Origin: Rhizobium sp. BK376
GTDB lineage: Bacteria; Pseudomonadota; Alphaproteobacteria; Rhizobiales; Rhizobiaceae
Direction of reading: 5' to 3'
Assembly (NCBI RefSeq): GCF_004341625.1
Contig: NZ_SLZG01000012.1
Coordinates: 1-64,000, forward strand
DNA: 64,000 bases
In this document: piece after piece, positions 16,249 to 25,237 of the stretch
How the letters are laid out: the number at the start of each line of letters is the position of its first letter
Position numbering within the stretch: the stretch's first letter is position 1
Made by a program: the position numbers and the translations under genes
The notes under the pieces: generated by a model
What the model was told of the DNA's origin: nothing
What the model saw: the letters and a program-made list of their open reading frames with translations, nothing else
Database searches by the model: none

Positions 16249-17712
16249 TTACTCGGCCGCGAGTTTTGCCGCTTTGGCGCGGTGGATGCGCTCGATCGCT
16301 TCGGCCACACCCGCGCCATAGGCAGGATCGGCCTTGGAGCAGTTGGAGATGTGACGATCGATGACCGGCTGCGTCGCGCCATAGATTGCGCGGGCAGTGT
16401 TTTCGAAGAGAACCTTCTGCTGGGCAGGCGACATCTTCCGGAAGAGATTTCCAGGCTGGGAATAATAATCGTCGTCTTCGCGGTGGTTCCAGCGCTGGAC
16501 CGCACCGTCGATCCTCAGCGGCGGCTCGGAGAAATCGGGCTGCGCGACCCATTCACCGCGGCTGTTGGGCTCGTAGGAGGTGCGGCGACCGCCGTTGCCA
16601 TCGACGCGCATCGCGCCGTCACGATGGTAGCTGCGGAAGGGGCATTTCGGCGCGTTCACCGGAATCTGCGAATAATTCACGCCAAGGCGGTAGCGCTGCG
16701 TATCGCCATACGAAAACAGACGGCCCTGCAGGAGATGATCGGGCGAGAAGCTGATGCCGGGCACGATGGTGCTGGGGCTAAAGGCAATCTGTTCAATCTC
16801 GGCAAAGAAGTTCTCAGGATTGCGGTTGAGTTCCATGACACCGACTTCGATCAGCGGATAGTCGGCCTTCGGCCATACCTTCGTTACGTCGAACGGATTG
16901 ATATGGTAGGTATTGGCCTCTTCTTCCGGCATGATCTGGATCAACAGGGTCCAGCGCGGGAAGTTGCCTTCCTCGATATTGTCGAAAAGATCGCGCTGGC
17001 TGCTTTCGCGGTCGTTACCGATGAGCGCCGTTGCTTCCTCATCCGTCAGGTTCTGGATGCCCTGCTGGGTGCGGAAGTGGAACTTCACCCAGAATCGCTC
17101 ATTCTGCGCGTTGATGAAGCTGTATGTATGGCTGCCGAAACCATGCATATGGCGCCAGCTCTTCGGGATGCCGCGATCGCTCATAACGATGGTGACCTGG
17201 TGCAGCGCTTCCGGCAGGTTCGTCCAGTAGTCCCAATTATTGTCCGCGGAGCGCATGCCCGTGCGCGGGTCGCGCTTGACGGCGTGGTTGAGGTCAGGGA
17301 ATTTCAGCGGATCACGGATGAAGAAAACCGGGGTGTTGTTGCCGACGAGATCCCAGTTGCCTTCGTCCGTGTAGAATTTCAGCGCGAAACCGCGAATATC
17401 GCGTTCAGCGTCAGCGGCGCCGCGTTCGCCGGCTACGGTCGAGAAACGCGCCGCCATTTCGGTCTTCTTGCCGATTTCGGAGAAGATTTTCGCGCGAGTA
17501 TACTTCGTAATGTCGTGGGTGACCGTGAACGTGCCAAATGCGCCGGCGCCCTTTGCATGCATGCGCCGCTCGGGGATAACTTCTCGGTCGAAGTGCGCGA
17601 GCTTTTCCAGGAACCAGACATCCTGAAGAAGTGCCGGTCCGCGCGGACCGGCGCTGATGATGTTGTTGTCGTCGACGACGGGAGCGCCGAACGATGTCGT
17701 GAGCTTGTTCAT
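16249..17712 (-). CDS. katA: Monofunctional heme catalase
   Basis: A 487-residue small-subunit catalase that splits hydrogen peroxide into water and oxygen. The catalytic His lies in PERRMHAKGAGAFG, the Asn in DLVGNNTPVFFIRDP, and the proximal heme-ligand region is RLFSYGDTQRYRLGVNYSQIPVN with the tyrosine. Length matches clade 3 catalases. The start ATG is preceded by AGAGGA. The upstream region holds an OxyR-type box and a Fur-like palindrome, and oxyR follows on the same strand, so peroxide induction through OxyR is strongly suggested. The C-terminus has no extension, and the protein should be cytosolic. Confidence 0.96.
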   Translation of the reverse strand: MNKLTTSFGAPVVDDNNIISAGPRGPALLQDVWFLEKLAHFDREVIPERRMHAKGAGAFGTFTVTHDITKYTRAKIFSEIGKKTEMAARFSTVAGERGAADAERDIRGFALKFYTDEGNWDLVGNNTPVFFIRDPLKFPDLNHAVKRDPRTGMRSADNNWDYWTNLPEALHQVTIVMSDRGIPKSWRHMHGFGSHTYSFINAQNERFWVKFHFRTQQGIQNLTDEEATALIGNDRESSQRDLFDNIEEGNFPRWTLLIQIMPEEEANTYHINPFDVTKVWPKADYPLIEVGVMELNRNPENFFAEIEQIAFSPSTIVPGISFSPDHLLQGRLFSYGDTQRYRLGVNYSQIPVNAPKCPFRSYHRDGAMRVDGNGGRRTSYEPNSRGEWVAQPDFSEPPLRIDGAVQRWNHREDDDYYSQPGNLFRKMSPAQQKVLFENTARAIYGATQPVIDRHISNCSKADPAYGAGVAEAIERIHRAKAAKLAAE

Positions 17713-17798
17713 CTGTTCCTCTTTCCTCTAACTGCATGCTCGGGAATGCCGTTTGACGTCCCTGCATGCTCTTGGTAGAGGATGTGGAATGATAGATT

Positions 17799-17811
17799 AA
17801 TGATAATCATT
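17799..17811. promoter_or_regulatory. Fur/Mur-like palindrome upstream of katA
   Basis: AATGAT-A-ATCATT is a perfect 13-base palindrome and matches the core of the Fur box. It lies 87 bases before the katA ATG. In rhizobia Fur-type sites may be read by Mur (manganese) or other Fur-family proteins, so the binder is open. Confidence 0.55.
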
Positions 17812-17819
17812 CTCAGAAT

Positions 17820-17840
17820 TTGATAGTCGTTGCCTATCAA
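17820..17840. promoter_or_regulatory. OxyR-type box upstream of katA
   Basis: TTGATAG-TCGTTGC-CTATCAA is a 7-bp inverted repeat containing ATAG-N7-CTAT. It lies about 108 bases before the katA start and only 9 bases beyond the Fur-like palindrome. Confidence 0.6.
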
Positions 17841-17902
17841 TTTGGCCGAGCTTCGCCCGCGGCGGCCGGCAATGACCGCAAAAGGCGGCCAGTTCGGCCC
17901 CT

Positions 17903-18601
17903 CTATTCGCCGCCGAAAATCCCCATGAAGCGCTTGCGCGAGCGCTCGATGTGATCGCGCATTGCAGCCTCTGCCAGGGCCGCATCCTTCTGCTTGATCG
18001 CAGCAATGATGCGGGCATGCTCGTCATTGGCATCGGTCGTCGCACGGGCATGAAAGAACAGCCGGAACAGGTGAACGTGGGTATGCAGCCGCGTCAGCGT
18101 CTCGTGAATGAGAACATTGCCGCTGCCGATGGCGACCAGGTCATGGAATGCGCTGTCGCTCTGGGCAAATTGGCCGTAGGCCTGCCGTGGGTCCTCGTGG
18201 TGCGTGGTTCGCATCTCGTGGTCGATCTTCTCCAGCATCTCGATCGCGTCGTCGCTCATGGCAAGTGCTGCGCGCGAGGCGGCGAAGGGTTCGAGCAGCA
18301 ATCGCAGCTCATAGAGCTGTTGCAGCCGAGCCTTGTCCATCTGGCTGGCGGCGCTGTAGCCGATGAGATGGGTCTTGACGACGAGGCCCAGCGCCTCCAG
18401 ACGGGACAGGGCTTCGCGGATCGGTGTCTGCGACACGCCGAGCTCGCGCACGAGGCTGTCCACCGAGATGCGGCCGCCAGGCGGGATCTTCAGCGTCATA
18501 AGCTGGGCATAGATCGCATTATAGACCTCGTCGCCCAGTCGCGGCGGACGGCGCACGAGCCAGCTGTTGGATCCGCCCTCTGCCTTCAGGTCCTTTACCA
18601 T
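17903..18601 (-). CDS. GntR-family (FCD) transcriptional regulator
   Basis: A 232-residue regulator. The N-terminal winged helix (VYNAIYAQLMTLKIPPGGRI, then ELGVSQTPIREALSRLEALGLV) is typical GntR. The C-terminal helical FCD domain contains Asp and His metal/ligand positions (QSDSAFHDLVAIGSGN; RLHTHVHLFR). Such regulators usually bind a carboxylic acid that is the substrate of the neighbouring operon. It is divergent from the eight-gene operon starting at 18684, with 82 bases between them, so it probably controls that operon and itself. ATG 18601 is preceded by GGGAG. Confidence 0.9.
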   Translation of the reverse strand: MVKDLKAEGGSNSWLVRRPPRLGDEVYNAIYAQLMTLKIPPGGRISVDSLVRELGVSQTPIREALSRLEALGLVVKTHLIGYSAASQMDKARLQQLYELRLLLEPFAASRAALAMSDDAIEMLEKIDHEMRTTHHEDPRQAYGQFAQSDSAFHDLVAIGSGNVLIHETLTRLHTHVHLFRLFFHARATTDANDEHARIIAAIKQKDAALAEAAMRDHIERSRKRFMGIFGGE

Positions 18602-18663
18602 TGAAAATTACTCCCTTGACGCAACCTTTCCTTAGCAGCATAGTGCGCGAACTTCAATCAGAT

Positions 18664-18675
18664 ATCCGATCGGAT
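18664..18675. promoter_or_regulatory. Palindrome at the start of the catabolic operon
   Basis: ATCCGATCGGAT is a perfect 12-base palindrome ending 9 bases before the GTG start at 18684, in the divergent GntR promoter region. Its position suits an operator, but it does not match a known GntR consensus closely. Confidence 0.4.
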
Positions 18676-18683
18676 TTTATGTC

Positions 18684-19688
18684 GTGACTATCGTTGATGC
18701 CGTTTTGCTGAAGGATGTGGCTGCAAAGGCACTCGATCGTGCGGGAATCCCGAAGGACCACGCCGTCCAGCAGCTCGATCTCTTGATGGAAGCCGAGTTG
18801 AGGGGCATTCCCTCACATGGCCTGCTTCGACTGGACCGGATCACCCGCCGCATCGCAAATGGTGTCATCGATCCGAATACAAGCGGGTCGCATGAATGGC
18901 GCAAGCAGGCGTTTCTTAGCGTGGACGGGCAGGAGGGCTTGGGTCCCGTTGTTGCCAATGCCGCGCTCGATGCCGTCAAATCGCGGGCGCGGGAGACCGG
19001 GATCGCGGTCGCAGCCATCCGCAATTCGAACCATATCGGCATGCTCGGCTGGTATGCAGAGCGCGTTGCGAGCGAGGGGTTCACTATTATTGGGCTGTCG
19101 ACCAGCGAGGCGCTTGTGCATCCCTGGGGTGCGCGCCGGGCGATGCTCGGAACCAACCCGATCGCGATAGGCATTCCGGCCGAGGGCGAGCCCTTCATGA
19201 TGGATACGGCAACGGGCGTGGTCTCGATGGGGGAGATCCATGACCACGCTCATCGCAAGGCGCCAATTCCCGAGCACTGGGCGCTCGACGAGGGCGGCAA
19301 CCCGACGACCGATGCCGAGGCGGCCAAGAGGGGAGCAATCGCGCCCTTCGGTCAGGCCAAGGGTTATGCGCTTGGGCTTGCCTTCGAGCTTTTGGTGAGC
19401 AGCCTCGCAGGTGCTGCGATCGGAGCCGATGTCCGCGGGACGCTTGACGCGACTGAGGTCTGCAACAAGGGCGATGTCTTCATCGTCATCGACGGGCCGC
19501 GCTACGACATCAGGGATTATCTAGATGAAATCCGCAACATGGAACCGGCTGCCGGCTTTTCGCAGGTCCTAGTGCCCGGCGAGCGTGGGCGCGCCTGCCG
19601 CGACCAGCGTTTGCGCGATGGGGTACCGGTTGCGGACGAGGTCTGGGAGCGTTTGCAGGTTCTGGCCGGCATGAAAGTGGCGGCCTGA
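18684..19688 (+). CDS. LDH2/malate dehydrogenase-type oxidoreductase
   Basis: A 334-residue NAD(P)-dependent dehydrogenase of the LDH2 family, which reduces or oxidises 2-keto/2-hydroxy acids (malate, ureidoglycolate, diketogulonate and others). The catalytic His lies in RGIPSHGLLRL. HIGMLGWYAERVA and PWGARRAMLGTNPIAIGIP are family signatures. The start is GTG 18684 because the upstream in-frame ATG is followed by a stop; no strong Shine-Dalgarno is visible, so the start is the weak point. First gene of the operon. The substrate cannot be told from the sequence; the enolase-superfamily dehydratase downstream suggests a sugar acid or hydroxy acid route. Confidence 0.85.
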   Translation: MTIVDAVLLKDVAAKALDRAGIPKDHAVQQLDLLMEAELRGIPSHGLLRLDRITRRIANGVIDPNTSGSHEWRKQAFLSVDGQEGLGPVVANAALDAVKSRARETGIAVAAIRNSNHIGMLGWYAERVASEGFTIIGLSTSEALVHPWGARRAMLGTNPIAIGIPAEGEPFMMDTATGVVSMGEIHDHAHRKAPIPEHWALDEGGNPTTDAEAAKRGAIAPFGQAKGYALGLAFELLVSSLAGAAIGADVRGTLDATEVCNKGDVFIVIDGPRYDIRDYLDEIRNMEPAAGFSQVLVPGERGRACRDQRLRDGVPVADEVWERLQVLAGMKVAA

Positions 19689-19705
19689 AGAGCATTTTTG
19701 GGAGG

Positions 19706-20962
19706 ATGACGTTGCCTTTGTTTGGAACACTTCGCACGCCGCGAAACCTGGTCTTCGGCGCCGGTCAGCGCAATGCGCTTCCCGCCTATGCCGCGGCTCT
19801 TGGCACGAAGGTGCTCGTCGTCACGGACGAACGACTGGCAGGAGATGGCGAGTTTCACGTGCTTATGGACAAGCTCGCGGAGGCCGGGCTGCAGACGAAG
19901 GTCTTCGACGGTACGATCGCCGAGCTGCCGCTGGAATGTATTGCGCGCGGCGTCGAACTCGGTCGCGCATTCGGGGCGGATCTCATCGTCGGCATTGGCG
20001 GCGGCAGCTGCATCGATGCGGCAAAGGTCATTGCCTTGCTGCTCGCGCATGGTGGCAAGGCCTCGGATTACTACGGCGAATTCAGGGTTCCAGGGCCAGT
20101 CCTGCCGCTTATCGCTTTGCCAACGACGTCGGGCACCGGATCGGAAGTCACGCCCGTGGCCGTCATCACGGATCCGGACCGGGCCGTGAAGGTCGGTATC
20201 GCCAGCCCGCATCTGATTTCCCACACGGCGATCTGCGACCCGGAGCTGACATATTCCTGCCCACCATCGCTCACCGCCGTTTCGGGCGCCGATGCGCTCA
20301 CCCATGCGATCGAAGCCTATACGACTGTCCGTCGCCAGCCGACTGGGACCATCGTCCATGAGCATGTCTTCCTCGGCAAGAACGCGCTCAGCGACAATTA
20401 TGCGCTGATGGCGATTTCGCATATTTCCGCGAGCCTGAAGCGGGCCTGTGACAATGGAAGCGACCATGTGGCGCGCGAGCGGCTGATGCTGGGCGCGACG
20501 ACGGCGGGGCTTGCCTTCGGAACAGCCGGCACGGCGGCTGCGCATGCGGTGCAATATCCCGTCGGCGCGATGACCCACACGCCGCACGGAATGGGCGTTG
20601 CTGTCATGATGCCCTATGTCATGGAGTTCAACCGGGCGCATTGCGAGGCTGAACTCGGCGAAATCGGCGCGGCCATGGGGATCGATCTCGCCGGAAAATC
20701 GTCCTTCGATCGCGCCTCGGCGACAATCGACGCCGTCGACGCGCTTTTCGGATCGATCGGCATTCCGAAGACGATCGCCGATCTCGGTATAATTGCCGGG
20801 CAGCTGCCGCAGATCGCCGAACAGGCGATGGGCAGTGTGCGTCTTATCAAGAACAATCCGCGTCCGCTCGACATGGAGACGATGACGCTGCTGGTCGAGG
20901 CCGCATTCAGCGGCGACCGCCGTCGCCTTCGTGCCATGTCTCCAGATCGAAAGGCAAATTGA
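19706..20962 (+). CDS. Iron-containing alcohol dehydrogenase (group III)
   Basis: A 418-residue NAD-dependent Fe-alcohol dehydrogenase. Visible are the nucleotide-binding GGGSCIDAAK, the substrate-loop LPTTSGTGSEVT, and the metal ligands in GADALTHAIEAY and MTHTPHGMGVAV. It oxidises a primary alcohol or hydroxy acid to the aldehyde, or works in reverse. GGGAGGA lies 7 bases before the ATG. It sits 17 bases after the LDH2 gene and touches the aldehyde dehydrogenase gene, which can oxidise its product. Confidence 0.92.
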   Translation: MTLPLFGTLRTPRNLVFGAGQRNALPAYAAALGTKVLVVTDERLAGDGEFHVLMDKLAEAGLQTKVFDGTIAELPLECIARGVELGRAFGADLIVGIGGGSCIDAAKVIALLLAHGGKASDYYGEFRVPGPVLPLIALPTTSGTGSEVTPVAVITDPDRAVKVGIASPHLISHTAICDPELTYSCPPSLTAVSGADALTHAIEAYTTVRRQPTGTIVHEHVFLGKNALSDNYALMAISHISASLKRACDNGSDHVARERLMLGATTAGLAFGTAGTAAAHAVQYPVGAMTHTPHGMGVAVMMPYVMEFNRAHCEAELGEIGAAMGIDLAGKSSFDRASATIDAVDALFGSIGIPKTIADLGIIAGQLPQIAEQAMGSVRLIKNNPRPLDMETMTLLVEAAFSGDRRRLRAMSPDRKAN

Positions 20963-20964
20963 CC

Positions 20965-22443
20965 ATGAACGCCATCCAGAAGATCTCGGCCAATCTGAGT
21001 TTCGACATAGGCTCCATTCCGACCGACCTCTATATTGGCGGCAAATGGCGCGCTGCTTCGACCGCTCAGCGTGCGGAGGTCATCGATCCCTCTACCGGGC
21101 TGACCATCGCCTCTGTTGCTGACGGAAGTGTCGAGGACGGCATGGAAGCGGTTGCTGCCGCCTATGCCGCAGCACCGGCCTGGGCTACGACCGCACCGCG
21201 CAAGCGCTCGGAAATCCTGCGCCGCTGCTACGAACTGATGATCGAGCGCAAGGACATGATTGCCGAACTCATCAGCCTGGAAAACGGCAAGGCGCTCAGC
21301 GATGCGCTGGGCGAGGCCATCTATTCAGCGGAATTCTTCCGCTGGTTTTCCGAGGAGGCCGTGCGCCTGAACGGCGATCTCTATACGGCACCTTCCGGCG
21401 CCAACCGCATCCTGGTCGAGCATCAGCCGATCGGGGTCTCGGTGCTTGTCACGCCCTGGAATTTTCCGGCAGCGATGGCAACCCGGAAAATCGCGCCGGC
21501 GCTGGCAGCCGGCTGCACCTGTATTCTGAAACCCGCGACCGAGACGCCCCTTACCGCCTTCGTTCTTGCGCAGATTTACGCCGAAGCCGGGGTTCCAGAC
21601 GGCGTGGTCAATGTCATCACCACGACGAAGGCTGGCCCCGTCGTCAGCGCCATGCTGCATGATCCCCGGGTCCGCAAGCTTTCCTTCACCGGCTCGACGC
21701 CGGTCGGGCGTAAGCTGCTGCATGAAGCGGCAGATACGGTGCTCTCCTGCTCGATGGAGCTTGGCGGTAACGCTCCCTTCATCGTCTTCGAGGATGCCGA
21801 TCTCGATGCGGCGATCGAAGGCGCGATGGTCGCCAAGATGCGCAATGGCGGCGAGGCCTGCACCGCTGCAAACCGCTTCTACGTCCAGAAGGGCATTGCC
21901 GACGCCTTTTCCAAGCGGCTTGCTGAACGCATGGGCGCAATGAAGGTCGGTGCCGGCTACGACAAGGCGACGCAATGCGGCCCGGTCATCAACAAGACGG
22001 CGCTGGATCGCATCGCCGGACTGGTTACCGATGCGACGAAGCGGGGCGCGAAGATATTGACCGGCGGTGCGCCGCTCGACCAGGACGGCTTCTATTTTCC
22101 GCCGACCGTGCTGCAGGACGTGACCGCCGATTCCCACATTACAGCCGAGGAAATCTTCGGCCCGATCGCAGCCATCAGCACCTTCGAGACCGAAGAGGAA
22201 GTGATCCGTGCCGCAAACAACACCGAGTTCGGACTGATCTCTTATGTCTACACCCGCGATCTCTCCAGGGGCCTTCGCGTCTCCGAGAAACTGGAAAGCG
22301 GCATGGTCGGTCTGAACCGCGGGCTCGTCTCCGATCCCGCCGCTCCGTTCGGCGGCGTCAAGCAGAGCGGCCTCGGACGTGAGGGAGCCCATCACGGAAT
22401 TCTGGAGTTCTGCGAGACGAAATACATTGCAGTAACTTGGTAA
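20965..22443 (+). CDS. NAD(P)-dependent aldehyde dehydrogenase (succinate-semialdehyde type)
   Basis: A 492-residue aldehyde dehydrogenase. The active-site Glu is in SMELGGNAPFIVF and the nucleophilic Cys in NGGEACTAANRF. The spacing and the closing sequence AAPFGGVKQSGLGREG are those of the succinate-semialdehyde/glutarate-semialdehyde group (GabD-like). ATG 20965 comes two bases after the upstream stop. Together with the Fe-alcohol dehydrogenase it can turn an alcohol into an acid in two steps. The true aldehyde is unknown. Confidence 0.92.
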   Translation: MNAIQKISANLSFDIGSIPTDLYIGGKWRAASTAQRAEVIDPSTGLTIASVADGSVEDGMEAVAAAYAAAPAWATTAPRKRSEILRRCYELMIERKDMIAELISLENGKALSDALGEAIYSAEFFRWFSEEAVRLNGDLYTAPSGANRILVEHQPIGVSVLVTPWNFPAAMATRKIAPALAAGCTCILKPATETPLTAFVLAQIYAEAGVPDGVVNVITTTKAGPVVSAMLHDPRVRKLSFTGSTPVGRKLLHEAADTVLSCSMELGGNAPFIVFEDADLDAAIEGAMVAKMRNGGEACTAANRFYVQKGIADAFSKRLAERMGAMKVGAGYDKATQCGPVINKTALDRIAGLVTDATKRGAKILTGGAPLDQDGFYFPPTVLQDVTADSHITAEEIFGPIAAISTFETEEEVIRAANNTEFGLISYVYTRDLSRGLRVSEKLESGMVGLNRGLVSDPAAPFGGVKQSGLGREGAHHGILEFCETKYIAVTW

Positions 22444-22470
22444 ATATCAATCGATTTGGGAGGAAATCCA

Positions 22471-23586
22471 TTGAAAATCAAATCAGTAGAAGCATTTCAG
22501 GTGGCGCTTGGCACCGGTGATGATTGGACGGCGCGGAGCGCCTTCGTTCGGATCGAGACCGAAGACGGTCAATTCGGTCTCGGCGAAGCATCGCCGATGC
22601 AGGGAGGTGTTGCGTCCCTCGTCATCATCGCCAAGGACATGGCGCCATATCTGGTCGGCAAGGATGTTCTCGACCACGCCATCCTTCTGGACACGCTCTT
22701 CCACCGCTGCATCAAGCTCGGGCCAGAGGGTGCGACGACGGCGGCACTTGCCGCGCTCGACATCGCTCTTTGGGACCTGAAGGGCAAGCTGCTCGGCCAG
22801 CCGGTCTACAAGCTGCTCGGCGGCGCCTGGAGAACCAGCCTGACCTGCTACAGCTCGGTCGGCGGCAATGCGGCCAGAACCGTCGACGAAGTTCTGCGCG
22901 TCGTCGAACGCCGGGTGGAGAAGGAAAAGCCGGCTGCGGTGAAGATTCGCTGGGATGGCGATCGGACGAAGCAGGATGTCGATATCCCCGGAGACATCGC
23001 CAAGGCGAAGGCCGTGCGCAAGCTGCTCGGCGACGATTTCGTCCTCGGGTTCGACGCGAACAATGGCTATTCGGTCGGCGGTGCAATGCGTGTCGGCCGG
23101 GTGTTGGAGGACCTCGGCTATACGTGGTTCGAGGAGCCTGTTCAGCACTATAACGTTCGGGCCATGGGAGAGGTGGCTCAGCGGCTCGACATCACTGTCT
23201 CTGCGGGCGAACAGACCTACACGCTGCAGGCGCTCAGGGAACTGATCGACGCAGGCGTGCGCATGGTACAGCCCGACATCGTCAAGATGGGCGGCATCAC
23301 CGGCATGATGAAGTGTGCGGCAATCGCCCATGCGCATGGCGTCGAATTGGTTCCGCATCAGACGCAGCCGACCGTCGCGCATCTCGCCAATATCCATGTC
23401 CTTGGCACGATCATGCATTTGGCCAAGCCCGTCGAGCTTGCCGACAATTGGGAAAGAGGCGCCTCGGTCTTCGTCAATCCGTCCGAGCCGCATAACGGCC
23501 TTTTTGAACTGCCGACCGCACCCGGCCTTGGTGTGCAATTTGACGAAAAGGAAATGGAACGACGCAAGATTGCGATCAAGTTCTGA
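22471..23586 (+). CDS. Mandelate racemase/enolase-superfamily acid-sugar dehydratase
   Basis: A 371-residue enolase-superfamily enzyme of the mandelate racemase subgroup. It shows the N-terminal capping domain and a barrel with metal ligands in LGFDANNGY (Asp), WFEEPV (Glu) and SAGEQTY (Glu), and the His-Asp dyad in MVQPDIVKMGG and ELVPHQTQ. The lysine position reads VKIRW. Members dehydrate or epimerise sugar acids by abstracting the proton next to the carboxylate. I start at TTG 22471, since GGGAGGA (22458-22464) lies 6 bases upstream; a start at 22456 would lie on that ribosome site. Confidence 0.88.
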   Translation: MKIKSVEAFQVALGTGDDWTARSAFVRIETEDGQFGLGEASPMQGGVASLVIIAKDMAPYLVGKDVLDHAILLDTLFHRCIKLGPEGATTAALAALDIALWDLKGKLLGQPVYKLLGGAWRTSLTCYSSVGGNAARTVDEVLRVVERRVEKEKPAAVKIRWDGDRTKQDVDIPGDIAKAKAVRKLLGDDFVLGFDANNGYSVGGAMRVGRVLEDLGYTWFEEPVQHYNVRAMGEVAQRLDITVSAGEQTYTLQALRELIDAGVRMVQPDIVKMGGITGMMKCAAIAHAHGVELVPHQTQPTVAHLANIHVLGTIMHLAKPVELADNWERGASVFVNPSEPHNGLFELPTAPGLGVQFDEKEMERRKIAIKF

Positions 23587-23609
23587 TTTGCGACTTCTGG
23601 GAGGAAGGT

Positions 23610-25223
23610 ATGACGATTACGCGTAGAGAATTCATGGTCCGCAGTGGCCTGGTTGCGGCGGCCCTTGGCACAGGGACGTCGCTTTCCACCGGAACCAGCT
23701 ATGCCGCCGCCGACACCATCACGCTGGCCGTGGCCGCCCGCTCGCCCGGCGGCATCAACCCGCAGCAGACGGGACTGACCGGCGGCGACAACTGGGCAAT
23801 CAACCAGGTGTTCAACACGTTGGTGGAGGCGCCGGATGGCCGCTGGGCGTCGAAGCCGGAGGATTTTCAGCCGAGCCTGGCCGTTAGCTGGGAATCGTCG
23901 GCCGACGCAAAGACCTGGACCTACAAGCTTCGCAAGGGCGTGGCCTTCCACAAGGGCTACGGGGAAATGACCTCGGACGACGTCGTCTTCACCTTCAACC
24001 GACAGCTTGACCCGAAGACCGTCACGGCAAACAAGGTCTTCTACACCAATATCGCATCGGTAGAGGTGCTCGACCCGTTGACCGTCCGCTTTACGCTGAA
24101 ACGCCCCGACCCGCTTTTCAACGGGAGCGCCGTGGCAACGCTCAGCGCCTCGATCATGAGCCGCAAGGCCTTCGAGGAAAAGGGCGACAAGTTCAATATG
24201 GATGGGATTGGCACCGGCCCGTATCAGGTCGATTCGATCACCGCATCGGGCGGGACGAGATTGAAGGCCTTCCCCGAGCATTTTGCAGGCCCTCCGGCGA
24301 CGCCGAATCTGCTTATCACCTATATCGCCGATACGACGGCACGCACGCTTGCCTTCGCCTCGGGCCAGGTCGACATGATCGAGGGCGTGCGTGCGCCCGG
24401 CTGGCTGAACACGATGAAGCAGCGGTCCGCGAAAACGATCTTCGACGCCACCGCGCCGGGAAGCCTGAATACCCTGCATGTCAATCTGACGCGCCCGCCG
24501 CTCAACGACCTGCGCGTTCGCCAGGCGCTTCGATATGCCATCGACAATGCGCAGATCGCCAATGCGTTCAACGGCATCGCGACACCGATGGTTGGCGTCA
24601 TCGCGCCGCAATTTGCGGGCTCCGTGAAGATGGAAGACCTGCCGCCGGAGCTTCAGTACAAGCCAGATCCGGAAAAGGCGAAGGCGCTCTTGGCCGAAGC
24701 CGGTCATCCGCAAGGGGTGACCATCCCGTGCTATGTCAGCCAGCGGGAGGACTATGCCTCGATCATGCTGATGATCCAGGAGCAGCTTCGCGCCTGCAAC
24801 ATCAATCTCGATCTGAAGATCATCGACCACGCGACCTTCCATTCGGACAACCATCTCGACAAGAATTCGCTAGCGCTCTGGTCGTCGAGCTATCCGCCGA
24901 TCGGCACTTCGATCCTCGCGTCGCAACTGGCTTCGGATGCCGAGGTCAAGGCCGATGGGACGGGGCAGGGCAACTACAGTCACTACGGTGTCGCCATTCC
25001 AGGCATCGACGCGCTGCTCGACAAGGCCCAGGATGAGCCTGACTTCAACAAGCGAACGGCACTCATCCAGGAAGCCGAGAAGCAGGTTCTGAAGGATCTC
25101 CCGCTCTTCGGCATCATCACGCTGTCCTATGTGATTGCCCGCAATCCGCGGCTCGACATCGGCTACAAGGTCGAGGCCGGCCCCGCATACTGGTCGCTCT
25201 CCAAGGCCAAGCTGACCGCCTGA
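23610..25223 (+). CDS. ABC transporter substrate-binding protein, family 5 (Tat-exported)
   Basis: A 537-residue periplasmic binding protein of the DppA/OppA/NikA class. The N-terminus ITRREFMVRSGLVAAALG is a twin-arginine signal, so the protein is folded before export. The mature part begins near ADTITLAVA and has the lobes typical of family 5, including KTWTYKLRKGVAFHKG and the DDVVFTFNR strand. The permeases and ATPase follow directly, GGGAGGA precedes the ATG, and the ligand is probably the substrate of the upstream enzymes rather than a peptide. Confidence 0.93.
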   Translation: MTITRREFMVRSGLVAAALGTGTSLSTGTSYAAADTITLAVAARSPGGINPQQTGLTGGDNWAINQVFNTLVEAPDGRWASKPEDFQPSLAVSWESSADAKTWTYKLRKGVAFHKGYGEMTSDDVVFTFNRQLDPKTVTANKVFYTNIASVEVLDPLTVRFTLKRPDPLFNGSAVATLSASIMSRKAFEEKGDKFNMDGIGTGPYQVDSITASGGTRLKAFPEHFAGPPATPNLLITYIADTTARTLAFASGQVDMIEGVRAPGWLNTMKQRSAKTIFDATAPGSLNTLHVNLTRPPLNDLRVRQALRYAIDNAQIANAFNGIATPMVGVIAPQFAGSVKMEDLPPELQYKPDPEKAKALLAEAGHPQGVTIPCYVSQREDYASIMLMIQEQLRACNINLDLKIIDHATFHSDNHLDKNSLALWSSSYPPIGTSILASQLASDAEVKADGTGQGNYSHYGVAIPGIDALLDKAQDEPDFNKRTALIQEAEKQVLKDLPLFGIITLSYVIARNPRLDIGYKVEAGPAYWSLSKAKLTA

Positions 25224-25237
25224 CGGGAGGAGCGACA

